Assembly (NCBI GenBank): GCA_033722375.1
Contig: JAWVZB010000049.1
Location: forward strand, 1-24,263
Origin: JAWVZB01 sp033722375
GTDB lineage: Bacteria; Actinomycetota; Nitriliruptoria; Nitriliruptorales; Nitriliruptoraceae
Reading direction: 5' to 3'
DNA length: 24,263 nt
A model generated the notes under the pieces. That model was not told where the DNA came from, did no database searches, and saw only the letters and a program-made list of their open reading frames with translations. This document shows, one piece after another, positions 13,834-21,661 of the stretch (position 1 is the stretch's first letter; every line of letters begins with the position of its first letter). The position numbers and the translations under genes are program-made.

Positions 13834-14970
13834 CTACGCGTCGAGCTCGATGATGGCGTCGCCACAGGCGGCCGGCAGCAGCAGCTCGAAACGGGCGCCT
13901 CCCAGTCGTGGTGAGGTCCCGACGGTCAACGACCCTCCGTGGGCCTCGGCCAGTCCCCGGGCGACGAAGAGACCGAGACCGAGCTCACCGGCCCCGTTCA
14001 GACGGGTCCCCCGCGCGAAGACCTCCTCACGCAGCTCAGGGGAGATCCCGGGACCGTCGTCGTGGACCGCGACGAGCGCCATGTCCGGGACGGGAACGAC
14101 CTCCACGATGATGGGCTCGGTGCAGGGGGCGTGATCGATGGCGTTGCGCAGGAGCGCGACGAGGATCTCGGCGGCGGCGAACGGCTCGACACAGCCCGTG
14201 ACGTCTCCCTGTGGCGCCTTGACCTCGACCTCGACGCCGTCCGACAGGGAGTCGAAGTCGGCGATCACCGTCTCGACGAAGCTGCGCAGTTCGATCTCCT
14301 CCGGCTCGACCTGGAAAGCCCCCTCCGACACCGTCTGGGCACGCACAAGTTGGTCGAGGATCCGCTGCATCACGAGCGCCTGTCGGCCAGCGCGCCGCAG
14401 CAGCGCTTGCCGGGCGTCCTCCTCGAGGCCCCATCCCCGCTCGAGCAGCGTCTCGATGGTCGCAGCGACGACGCTCAACGGCTGGCGCAGCTCGTGCCGC
14501 GCGAACGACACCCAGTCGTCGTCGACGTGATCGGAGATCGCCGCGAGCGTCGAGCGCAGCTCGTCGGAGAAGGCGTCCGACACCGCGAGTTCGAGGTCGG
14601 GTGGCAGCTCGTCGATGTCGGCGGCCTCGTACACGCGACGCCAGACGCGATCCACCGCCGCACCGACGTCGTCCCAGTCTGTCTGTCTCGCGGACCCCTC
14701 GGAGGTCGTCCGGTCGTCGGGGGCGTCACCGCTGGCTCCTGCGGTGGCCCGGACACGTGCATGGGCCCGGTCGAGGAGGGAGAGCGCGCGATCCTGGAGG
14801 TGGGCCGTCAGCGGCATGGCGCGGACGAGTTCCTCCTCGTCGCCCGTGAGCTCGAAGTTCGGAGTGCGTTCGAGCAGCGCAGCCACGGCATCCTCCATCT
14901 CCACACGGGCGACCGCGAGGCCAACCGCCTGCGTGACGTGCGGGGGAGGAGGGGCCACAACAACACCCAT
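13834..14970 (-). CDS. Soluble orphan sensor histidine kinase
   Basis: A 378-aa protein. ATG 14970 is chosen because coding character starts there and a TACGCT -10 (14993-14998) lies just above; the ribosome site is weak. The dimerisation/phospho-acceptor box is FARHELRQPLSVVAATIETLL with H159. The ATPase domain shows the N box LLRNAIDHAP (N276), the G1 box DDGPGIS (304-310) and the G2 box GLGLFVARGLAEAHGG (331-346). The first 150 residues have no membrane segment and no PAS or GAF pattern that I recognise; 14-70 are helical with a VEMEDAVAALLERT stretch. No response regulator is next to it. It probably signals from the cytoplasm to a partner elsewhere. The following gene on the same strand is the secreted hydrolase, 157 bp away. 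Confidence 0.88.
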   Translation of the reverse strand: MGVVVAPPPPHVTQAVGLAVARVEMEDAVAALLERTPNFELTGDEEELVRAMPLTAHLQDRALSLLDRAHARVRATAGASGDAPDDRTTSEGSARQTDWDDVGAAVDRVWRRVYEAADIDELPPDLELAVSDAFSDELRSTLAAISDHVDDDWVSFARHELRQPLSVVAATIETLLERGWGLEEDARQALLRRAGRQALVMQRILDQLVRAQTVSEGAFQVEPEEIELRSFVETVIADFDSLSDGVEVEVKAPQGDVTGCVEPFAAAEILVALLRNAIDHAPCTEPIIVEVVPVPDMALVAVHDDGPGISPELREEVFARGTRLNGAGELGLGLFVARGLAEAHGGSLTVGTSPRLGGARFELLLPAACGDAIIELDA

Positions 14971-14992
14971 CGTGGTGTCCCAGAGGGGCCGC

Positions 14993-14998
14993 AGCGTA
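14993..14998 (-). promoter_or_regulatory. Candidate -10 of histidine kinase gene
   Basis: TACGCT on the minus strand lies 22 nt before the ATG at 14970. The -35 region is poor. Confidence 0.3.
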
Positions 14999-15183
14999 GC
15001 CCAGAACCGACCATGCGAACACGGACGGTGACAATTTGACCCGTTCTGACTACTCCTTGCTACGGCCTCCCGACCGAGAGGCGGAGCCGCCATCACCGGA
15101 GAACGGCGTTTCGAGGCCCGTGCGCTGCATCGACGACCGTGGAGCCAGCGCACGGTGGATGGCGATGTCCGCGCGTCGTTGGG

Positions 15184-15189
15184 TAGCGT
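15184..15189 (+). promoter_or_regulatory. -10 box of M3 peptidase gene, probable leaderless start
   Basis: TAGCGT followed by 7 nt and the ATG at 15197. No ribosome site precedes that ATG, so transcription and translation may start at the same base. Confidence 0.5.
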
Positions 15190-15196
15190 CACCCCG

Positions 15197-17191
15197 ATGA
15201 CCACCTCACACGACCCCAGCTCATCCACGCCGCCCGACCCATCCACGCCGCCCGACTTCACCGGCGCCACCGTGGCGTCGGTCCAGCGGGCCGTCGACGA
15301 CGCGATCGCGGAGGCCGAACAGCACGTCGCCGACGTCCTGGCCACTGATCCCGGGTTCGCGCACACCCTCGCCCCGCTCGACCAGCTCACGGCGACCTTG
15401 GCCGAGGCCTACGGACGCGGACCCTTCTACGCGCGCGTCCACCCCGACGAGGAGGTCCGCAACGCCGCCTCTGCCGCCGAGGAGAAGCTGCGCAAGTGGG
15501 AGGTGGGGCTCGCGAGCAGGCGCGACCTCTACCTCGCGCTCGAGGCGTTCGCCGAGACGGACGAGGCCGACGAGCTCGACGGCGAGCAGGCACGGCTGCT
15601 CGCGCACTGGCGCCGCGACTTCCGCCGCGCCGGGACGCACCTACCGGAGCGTCAGCGGGCCGAGGCGCAACGTCTGCGGGAGCGGCTGGTCGAGCTCGAG
15701 GTCGCCTTCCAGCGCAACGTCGACGAGTACGAGGACGCCATCGAAGTCACGCGCGACGAGCTCGCCGGGCTCCCCGACGACTACGTCGAGGGGCTCGACG
15801 AGGGTGACGAGCACGGGACCTACAAGGTCTCGCTCGACTACCCCGAGCGGTTCCCGTTCCTCCAGCAGGCCGAGGCTCGCGACCGGCGCGAGGAGCTGGC
15901 CTTCAAGGCGGGCAACATCTCGGTCGAGGACAACCGGGCCATCCTCGGCGAGGTGCTGCAACTGCGCGACCAGCTCGCCGAGCTGCTCGGCCACGAGTCG
16001 TGGGCCCACCACGCCATGGAGCCGCGGATGGCCGACCCGGACCGGGTCGAGGAGCTCTACGACGAACTGATCCCGCCGCTCACCAGCGCCGCAACGCAGG
16101 AGGTCGACCGGCTCGAGGAGCTGCTGGCCGCCGACGGGCACGACGCCCCGCTGCGCACCTGGGACTACCGCTACTACGACACCAGACTCCGTCGCGAGGA
16201 ACACGGCCTGGATCCCGACGAGCTCAAGCAGTACTTCCCGCTCGAGGCGGTGCTCGACGGGATGTTGGGCCTCACCGCCGAGGTCCTCGGGCTGCGCTAC
16301 GTCGCCTCCGAGGACGCCGACGCCTGGCACGAGGACGTCCGCCGCTTCGAGATCCGCGATGCCGAGAGCGACGAGCACATCGCCTGGTTCTACATGGACC
16401 TCCACCCCCGGCCGGGCAAGTTCACCCACGCCGCCGTGTTCCCCCTGGTCCCCGGGCGCCGCACCCAGGCCGGCTTCGTCCGCCCGGTCGCGGCGATCGT
16501 CGCGAACTTCCCCAAGCCCTCGGGAGACCGCCCCGCCCTGCTCCGTCACGACGACGTCGAGACCCTGTTCCACGAGTTCGGCCACATCCTCCACGACTGC
16601 CTCACCCGGGCCGAGTTCGCCCGGTTCTCGGGCACGAACACCGAATGGGACTTCGTCGAGGCCCCGTCGCAGATCATGGAGCACTGGGCGTGGCACCCCG
16701 ACGTCCTGAAGCGCTTCGCCCGCCACCACGAGACCGGCGAGCCGATCCCCGATCAGCTGGTCAAGCAGCTCGTGGCCACCCGCTACGTCAACCGCGGCCT
16801 GTCCTACCTGCGGCAGTGCTACTTCGGGCGGCTCGACCTCCTGCTGCACGTCGCCGGCGAGGGACGCGACCTCGAGGCCATCAACCGCGACGCCCACGCG
16901 GTCACGTTGCTGCCGTTCCACGAGGGCACCTTCACCCCGGCGTCGTTCGCACACATCATGGGCGGCTACGACGCGGGCTACTACGGCTACCTGTGGGCCC
17001 AGGTGTTCGGGGACGACATGTTCAGCCGTTTCGAGGAGGAGGGCGTCACCTCCCCCGACGTGGGCCGCGAGTACCGCGAGAAGGTCCTCGAGCCCGGCGG
17101 CTCCAAGGACGCCGAGGAGCTCCTCCGGGACTTCCTCGGTCGCGAGCCCTCCAAGGAGGCCTTCCTCCACCAGCTCGGTATCAACGACTAA
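15197..17191 (+). CDS. M3-family zinc oligopeptidase (thimet oligopeptidase-like)
   Basis: A 664-aa cytoplasmic protein. ATG 15197 is preferred over the in-frame ATG at 15155 because of the TAGCGT box 7 nt upstream and the lack of conserved sequence before it. The catalytic zinc site is HEFGH at 459-463 (in ETLFHEFGHILHD) with the third ligand E488 in FVEAPSQIMEHW, the HExxH plus distant Glu pattern of clan MA family M3. The helical N-terminal half (WRRDFRRAGTHLPERQRAEA, FKAGNISVEDN) and FYMDLHPRPGKFTHAAVFPL before the site are standard. GYDAGYYGYLWAQVFGDDMF is the substrate-closing loop near the C-terminus. It degrades short peptides. The length is that of the family. It is divergent from the histidine kinase. 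Confidence 0.95.
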   Translation: MTTSHDPSSSTPPDPSTPPDFTGATVASVQRAVDDAIAEAEQHVADVLATDPGFAHTLAPLDQLTATLAEAYGRGPFYARVHPDEEVRNAASAAEEKLRKWEVGLASRRDLYLALEAFAETDEADELDGEQARLLAHWRRDFRRAGTHLPERQRAEAQRLRERLVELEVAFQRNVDEYEDAIEVTRDELAGLPDDYVEGLDEGDEHGTYKVSLDYPERFPFLQQAEARDRREELAFKAGNISVEDNRAILGEVLQLRDQLAELLGHESWAHHAMEPRMADPDRVEELYDELIPPLTSAATQEVDRLEELLAADGHDAPLRTWDYRYYDTRLRREEHGLDPDELKQYFPLEAVLDGMLGLTAEVLGLRYVASEDADAWHEDVRRFEIRDAESDEHIAWFYMDLHPRPGKFTHAAVFPLVPGRRTQAGFVRPVAAIVANFPKPSGDRPALLRHDDVETLFHEFGHILHDCLTRAEFARFSGTNTEWDFVEAPSQIMEHWAWHPDVLKRFARHHETGEPIPDQLVKQLVATRYVNRGLSYLRQCYFGRLDLLLHVAGEGRDLEAINRDAHAVTLLPFHEGTFTPASFAHIMGGYDAGYYGYLWAQVFGDDMFSRFEEEGVTSPDVGREYREKVLEPGGSKDAEELLRDFLGREPSKEAFLHQLGIND

Positions 17192-17221
17192 CCGGGGGGC
17201 CGTGTGCGGTGGCGCCGGTTG

Positions 17222-17686
17222 CTACGGCTGGACGCCTCCGCCACCCGCGGCGCGAGTCGCGACGTCGCGGAGGTTGCCGAGCTCGCGTTCGAGGCTCTTG
17301 TCGAAGAGCCGCCGCCACAGCGGATCGACCAGCCTCCGCCACCCGCGCGTGCGGTTGAGCGACAGGAACTCCACCGCGCAGCCGGTCGCGGTCGGATCGA
17401 GACGCACCGTGTTGGTCGAGGGGAACCCCTCCGGCTCGAACACCTCGAACACGAACCGGGCGGGTGCCTCGGTGGCCGTGATGCGGAACCGCGAGACGAC
17501 GTGTCGTGGCCCGACCGCGATGACCTCCTTGTAGACCGCGCCCTCCGCGGCGGGCTCGCCCTCCTCGAGCGCCATCTCGACCAGCTCCTCGCGCCAACGG
17601 GGATGCGCCTTCGGATCCGCCACGAGCGGCCAGACCGCCTCGCGCGGGGCGTCGATGCGGACACGGACCCGCGAGGTGAACGCCAT
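17222..17686 (-). CDS. SRPBCC (START-fold) protein divergent from the FadR-like gene
   Basis: A 154-aa protein starting at ATG 17686 (weak GGGAG some 12 nt upstream). The fold is seen in AFTSRVRVRIDAPREAVWPLVADPKAHPRWREELVEM, VVSRFRITATEAPARFVFEVFEPEG and the C-terminal helix LFDKSLERELGNLRDVATRA. It is a fourth, distinct SRPBCC protein in the window. A basic patch, RTRGWRRLVDPLWRRL, precedes the last helix and could touch membranes. Its start is 37 bp from a FadR-like operator, so it may be controlled with the regulator; a role as an acyl-chain or other lipid binder would fit, but this is inference. Confidence 0.85.
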   Translation of the reverse strand: MAFTSRVRVRIDAPREAVWPLVADPKAHPRWREELVEMALEEGEPAAEGAVYKEVIAVGPRHVVSRFRITATEAPARFVFEVFEPEGFPSTNTVRLDPTATGCAVEFLSLNRTRGWRRLVDPLWRRLFDKSLERELGNLRDVATRAAGGGGVQP

Positions 17687-17722
17687 GCCTTCGTCTTCTC
17701 CCGCTACAGGACCCAAGGAACA

Positions 17723-17741
17723 CAACTGGTCTGACCACTTG
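17723..17741. promoter_or_regulatory. FadR-like operator
   Basis: CAACTGGTCTGACCACTTG, a 19-bp dyad with one mismatched pair and a perfect core TGGTC-T-GACCA. The core is like the E. coli FadR sites as I recall them. It overlaps the first bases of the -35 (17739-17744) of the FadR-like gene and lies upstream of the divergent SRPBCC gene. Autorepression is inferred. Confidence 0.68.
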
Positions 17742-17767
17742 ACGACTGGCCGACAGGCCCCTACGGT
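17739..17767 (+). promoter_or_regulatory. Promoter of the FadR-like operon
   Basis: TTGACG (17739-17744), 17 bp, TACGGT (17762-17767). The transcript start would be near 17774, about 21 nt before the GTG start. The -35 overlaps the operator. Confidence 0.65.
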
Positions 17768-17794
17768 CCCATCCGTCGCCGAGCCAGGACCATC

Positions 17795-18532
17795 GTGCCA
17801 CTCACCCCGATCGAGCGGAGCTCGGTCCCCGATGCGGTCTTCGACCAGCTCGTCGCGGGGATCGTCGACGGCGAGCTCGCGCCCGGCGCCCCGCTCCCCT
17901 CGGAGCGGGCGCTGGCGGAGGCCCTCGGGGTGTCGCGCCCCGCCGTCCGCGAGGCACTGAAGCGCCTGTCGCACGCGGGGCTCGTGGACATCCGCCAGGG
18001 CGAATCGACCACCGTCAACGACTTCCGCACCCACGCGAGCCTCGACATCCTGCCCCGGCTGCTGGTCGACGCGGACGGCAACGTCGACGTCCGCGTCGCC
18101 CGCTCCGTCATCGAGGTCCGCGCGGCGATCGGCCCCGAGCTCGCAGCCCTCGCCGCCGCGCGCGCCACCGACGAGTCCGCAGACGCGGTGACCGAGGCGG
18201 TCGGCGCGCTCGCCGCGACCGACCCGGACGACGACATCGCCCGGCAGCGGCGGGCGCTCGACGTTTGGGACCGCCTGGTCGACGCGAGCGACAACGTGGT
18301 CTACCGACTGCTCTTCAACGCGCTCCGCAAGGCCTACGAGCCCGTGATGGACGCGCTCGCCGCGGTCATGCGTGCCGAGGTGTCGGACCTCCACGCCTTC
18401 GAGACGCTCGCCGTCGCCGTCGCAGACGGCGATCCCGACGCCGCCCGGGACGCAGCGAGCCAGATCCTCGGCCACGGCACCCGGACGACCCTGGAAGCCA
18501 TCGACCTGCTCCTCGAGGAGGACCCCGCATGA
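17795..18532 (+). CDS. GntR-superfamily regulator resembling true FadR
   Basis: A 245-aa protein; GTG 17795 has AGGA 8 nt upstream. The winged helix is at about 12-75 (LPSERALAEALGVSRPAVREALKRL). What follows is unusual for a generic GntR/FCD protein: the linker TTVNDFRTHASLDIL (72-86) and the segment LVDASDNVVYRLLFNALRKA (161-180) run parallel to the E. coli FadR stretches VNNFWETSGLNIL and ASGNPIYGLILNGMKGLY as I remember them, and the His expected for the metal site of FCD domains (the FH position) is absent at DVWDRL. This suggests an acyl-CoA-binding FadR-type effector domain. It is translationally coupled (ATGA) to a lipid hydroxylase and has a FadR-like operator in its promoter. Confidence 0.88.
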   Translation: MPLTPIERSSVPDAVFDQLVAGIVDGELAPGAPLPSERALAEALGVSRPAVREALKRLSHAGLVDIRQGESTTVNDFRTHASLDILPRLLVDADGNVDVRVARSVIEVRAAIGPELAALAAARATDESADAVTEAVGALAATDPDDDIARQRRALDVWDRLVDASDNVVYRLLFNALRKAYEPVMDALAAVMRAEVSDLHAFETLAVAVADGDPDAARDAASQILGHGTRTTLEAIDLLLEEDPA

Positions 18533-19203
18533 GCACGACGACTGCCGCCAGCGCGACGGCCGGCACCCGCCGCCGCAGCATCAGCCTGGCCGAGGCCTGG
18601 CGCGAGTTCTGGCGCTGGCCGTCGCCGTGGATCATGACAGCGGTGCTCGTGCCGGCACTCGTCGGACGGATCGCGCTCGGGGACTTCGGCCGCTCCGACC
18701 TCGTGACCGCCGCCATCATGGTCGCCGCACAGCCGTTCGTCGAGTGGGTCCTCCACGTGACGATGCTGCACATGCGCCCGTTCGAGGCGTTCGGCCGCAT
18801 GATCGATCCGCTGTTCGCCCGCATGCACCGCGAGCACCACGCCGAGCCTCGGGACACCGAGCTCGTGTTCATCCCCACCCCGGTGCTCGTCCAGGTGCTC
18901 GTGATCGCGCTCGCCGTGACCTTCTTCGCCTTCTCCGACGTCTCGAGCGGACTCACGTTCCTCGTGATGCTGACGATCATCGGGCTCGTGTACGAGTGGA
19001 CCCACTACCTCATCCACACCGACTACCGGCCGAAGACGGCGCTCTACCGGATCCTTTGGCGCAACCACCGGCTGCACCACTACAAGAACGAGAACTACTG
19101 GATGGCGCTCACCAACACCACCCCGGACACGCTGTTCGGGACCAACCCCGACCCCTCCGAGGTCGAGACGTCCCCCACCGCCACCAACCTGCTCGGCAGC
19201 TGA
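18529..19203 (+). CDS. Membrane di-iron fatty acid hydroxylase/sterol desaturase-like enzyme
   Basis: A 224-aa protein whose ATG overlaps the regulator's TGA by 4 bp. Histidines that bind the two irons are arranged as H76xxxxH81 (EWVLHVTMLH), H100xxH103H104 (HREHH), H159xxxH163 and H180xxH183H184 (NHRLHH), the pattern of PF04116. Hydrophobic segments at about 33-50, 57-75, 113-135 and 141-158 make it an integral membrane enzyme. Family members hydroxylate fatty acyl, sterol or carotenoid substrates with O2. The C-terminal NYWMALTNTTPDTLFGT is also typical. Which lipid is used is not shown; coupling to a FadR-like regulator favours an acyl chain. It converges on the mce operon. Confidence 0.88.
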   Translation: MSTTTAASATAGTRRRSISLAEAWREFWRWPSPWIMTAVLVPALVGRIALGDFGRSDLVTAAIMVAAQPFVEWVLHVTMLHMRPFEAFGRMIDPLFARMHREHHAEPRDTELVFIPTPVLVQVLVIALAVTFFAFSDVSSGLTFLVMLTIIGLVYEWTHYLIHTDYRPKTALYRILWRNHRLHHYKNENYWMALTNTTPDTLFGTNPDPSEVETSPTATNLLGS

Positions 19204-19216
19204 GCTCGGTAGCTCA
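19201..19216. terminator. Small hairpin between hydroxylase and mce genes
   Basis: TGAGCT-CGGT-AGCTCA forms a perfect 6-bp stem with a 4-nt loop that includes the stop codon. It is the only dyad of note in the 29-bp gap between the convergent units, and it is short for a terminator. Confidence 0.3.
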
Positions 19217-19232
19217 GTTCGGGCGCCGGCCC

Positions 19233-20564
19233 TCAGAGGCGTCGGCGGACGGCGCGTAACAGGCCGGCACCCGCCAGCACGGCCGTGGCGAACACGCCCG
19301 CCCCGCCCCCCGTCCTCGGCGTCTCCGGGGCGTGGGCGGCGGCGAGCAACACGTCCCCGGCGCCGCTGGACTCGCCACCCTTGCGGGGCGCGTAGTCGAT
19401 GCCCGGCGAGGTCGGGTCGGGCGGGGTCGCGTCGTCCTGCCGGACGGCGTCAACACCGAGGCCGAACGGGGACTCGCAGGCCGCGCCCGGCTTGGTCGCG
19501 GGGGTGGGGGTCCGCGGCACCTTCGGCTGTCCGCCGGCCTCCTCCATGAACAGGATGTTCACCCGCGCCCAGATGATCCCGGGGCGGTAGGGGTCCCACT
19601 GGGTGCCGGCGTCGAACCCGCCGTAGAAGAACCGGTTGAGGTCGAGCAGGCGTTCGAGCTCCTCGAGGGTCTGGTCCTGCGCCACCATCGAGTACAGGTC
19701 GACGAAGTCGTGGTTGAGGCACCACAGGTTCGCCCGTTCGGCGCGGATGAACCCGTCGAGCCGCTCGACGGTCGGGACCGAGGCCGTGAGCAGGCGCTCG
19801 GCCGAGTCACGGGTCCCGGCCAGGGTCTCCACCAGGTCCGCCGAGTCGGTCAGGGCGGCCGCCAGGGTCTCGCGGTGGTCGGACAGCTCGGCCAGCACGC
19901 TCTCGGAGGCGGCGAGCAGCCGTTCGCTGTCGGGGATGCCGCCGACGAGCGTCTCCCCGAGGCCGGCGGAGTCACGGTTGAGCTGGCGGAGCACCTCGAC
20001 CCGGCCCTCGACGGCCGCGCCGAGCTCGTCGATGAGGGTGTTCAGGTCCTCGCCGGGGATGGCGGTCAGGAGCTCTTCGGCCTTCTCCAGTAGCGACGGG
20101 ACCGACGAGGGGGTGACGACCGCCTTCGGTTCGAGCCGCGTGCCGTGGTCGGCCGGCTCCCAGCCCTCAGCGACGGGCACGAGAGAGGGGATGAGGTCCT
20201 CCGGCGGGTCCCAATCCTCGGGGACGGGGGTCAGCTCGATGGCCTGCTCGCCGATGGGTGACCGGCGCAGGACGTGCACCATGACCGTGGCGGGCACGTC
20301 GACCGACTTCTTGAACTCCATGTGGATGTCGACCGCCTCCCGCGTCACCTCGGTGCGGTCGATGAGTCCCGCTTCGGTGCCGAGCACGGTGACCGGCATC
20401 CCGGGCAGCACACCGCCGGCCTCGGGGACCTCGACGACGAGCTCGTAGGTGCCTCCGAAGAGCGACGGGCCGACGAACCGCACGATGGCCGCCCCGACCA
20501 CCACCGTCGTCAGGAACGCCAGCGTCGCGATGTTGGCACCGATGCGTGCGGAGAGGCCCCTCAT
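19233..20564 (-). CDS. MCE/MlaD-domain protein with C-terminal PRTGG-membrane-Arg tail (last gene of mce operon)
   Basis: A 443-aa protein; ATG 20564 follows GGAGGAG and overlaps the previous stop by 4 bp. Residues 10-33 are the N-terminal membrane anchor, followed by the MCE domain (about 38-115; VPEAGGVLPGMPVTVLGTEAGLID) that forms hexameric rings. A long helical region (150-290) builds the lipid tunnel, and LLDLNRFFYGGFDAGTQWDPYRPGIIWARVNILFMEE is a conserved-looking end. After a Pro-rich linker comes TPRTGGG (415-421), a hydrophobic stretch and RRRL, like a cell-wall sorting signal or a second membrane anchor. That tail is unusual for Mce proteins, which normally end in a free periplasmic Pro-rich region. 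Confidence 0.9.
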   Translation of the reverse strand: MRGLSARIGANIATLAFLTTVVVGAAIVRFVGPSLFGGTYELVVEVPEAGGVLPGMPVTVLGTEAGLIDRTEVTREAVDIHMEFKKSVDVPATVMVHVLRRSPIGEQAIELTPVPEDWDPPEDLIPSLVPVAEGWEPADHGTRLEPKAVVTPSSVPSLLEKAEELLTAIPGEDLNTLIDELGAAVEGRVEVLRQLNRDSAGLGETLVGGIPDSERLLAASESVLAELSDHRETLAAALTDSADLVETLAGTRDSAERLLTASVPTVERLDGFIRAERANLWCLNHDFVDLYSMVAQDQTLEELERLLDLNRFFYGGFDAGTQWDPYRPGIIWARVNILFMEEAGGQPKVPRTPTPATKPGAACESPFGLGVDAVRQDDATPPDPTSPGIDYAPRKGGESSGAGDVLLAAAHAPETPRTGGGAGVFATAVLAGAGLLRAVRRRL

Positions 20565-21661
20565 TCGCGCTCCTCCGTGTGCCAGCGCGTCCGGGGGTCC
20601 ACGTCCTCGTAGGGGCAGCCCTCGTGGAACAGGTCGCAGTCATCGATCCCGTACTCGGGCGGCGGGGCGTTGCTCTCGCCGGGGTTCGGTGGCGTGCAGC
20701 TGTTGGCCGGGTTGTCGGGCTCGTCGTGGACGCCGCAGACCACGAAGTCGTTCCAGACCTGGGAGTTCTCCTGGAGGATGCCGTTGGCGACGTGGAGGTT
20801 GTGGCGCGGCAGGAACCGCAGGACGTTCCCGAGCGCCCCGTCGATGCGGGTGAGCTCGGCCACCAGCAGGTGCAGACGACGGACCAGGCCGTCCAGCGAA
20901 TCGCGGTTGGTGCGCAGGATGCGCTCCCCGACGTCGGCCAGCCGTGCGAGATCCTCGAGCGCCCCGATCAGGGCCTCGTCCTCGCGGTCGAGCGCCTGGG
21001 CGGCACGGTCGAGGTCGGCCAGCACCGCGGCGTTGGCCTCCGCGTCGGCGGCCATGTCGGCGAGGAGCCGGTCGGACGCGTCGATGAGCCGCAGGATGTG
21101 CTCGCGGCCCTCGTTGTAGTCGCCGACCGTCGCTTCGAGATCCCCGAGGACCGACCCGAGCACCGACCCCCGTCCCCCGAACGCCACCGCCCCGACCTCG
21201 ACGGCCTGGGCGAGCTGCTGGGCGGCGATGACACCGACGACGTCGTTGCCGGAGCGGACGAGGTCCTCGAAGTCGTCGATGACGTCGGTCGCGACGACCT
21301 CGCCACCGTCGTCGAGGCTGCCGGACGCCCCGTCTGCCGCTTCGAGCGACACGTAGCGCTCGCCGAGCAGGCTGGTCTTCTTCAGTACCGCCACGACCTG
21401 GTTCGGCAGGCCCGTCTCCCGGCGCACCTCCATGGTCACCGCCGCCCGGTTGTCGTCGGTGAGCTCGATGCGGCTGACGGTCCCGATGGGCACGTCGGCG
21501 GTACGGACGTGGGCCCGGGGCACCAGGTCGACGACGTCGTCGAAGGTGGCCGTGAGCAGGACCTCGTCGTCCCCGGCCAGCACGGTGTTCCACACGAGCC
21601 CGCCGCCGACCACGATCAGCAGCAGGGTCGGGAGCGCGCGCCGCAGCAGGGTGGAGGTCAT
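20561..21661 (-). CDS. MCE/MlaD-domain protein of mce operon
   Basis: A 366-aa protein; its ATG overlaps the preceding stop by 4 bp (ATGA). Membrane anchor at about 7-29 (RALPTLLLIVVGGGLVWNTVLAG), then the MCE domain with VDLVPRAHVRTADVPIGTVSRIEL and the loop KKTSLLGERYVSLE (about 35-108). The coil region at 130-290 is rich in Leu and Asp and predicted helical, the usual tunnel-forming part. The C-terminal 60 residues hold four cysteines (VVCGV, NSCTP, DDCDLFHEGC) that could form disulfides outside the cell. It is one subunit of a presumed hetero-hexamer that carries lipids to the YrbE/ATPase transporter. Confidence 0.92.
   Translation of the reverse strand: MTSTLLRRALPTLLLIVVGGGLVWNTVLAGDDEVLLTATFDDVVDLVPRAHVRTADVPIGTVSRIELTDDNRAAVTMEVRRETGLPNQVVAVLKKTSLLGERYVSLEAADGASGSLDDGGEVVATDVIDDFEDLVRSGNDVVGVIAAQQLAQAVEVGAVAFGGRGSVLGSVLGDLEATVGDYNEGREHILRLIDASDRLLADMAADAEANAAVLADLDRAAQALDREDEALIGALEDLARLADVGERILRTNRDSLDGLVRRLHLLVAELTRIDGALGNVLRFLPRHNLHVANGILQENSQVWNDFVVCGVHDEPDNPANSCTPPNPGESNAPPPEYGIDDCDLFHEGCPYEDVDPRTRWHTEERE

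Noticed and set aside
12168..13853. 561-codon plus-strand frame opposite the CocE-like hydrolase
   Set aside because: No motif and a composition heavy in Arg, Val and Gly; the minus-strand hydrolase has a signal peptide and a catalytic triad.
15641..17170. 509-codon minus-strand frame opposite the M3 peptidase
   Set aside because: The plus frame has HEFGH and the family's full length; the antisense frame is an artefact of GC bias.
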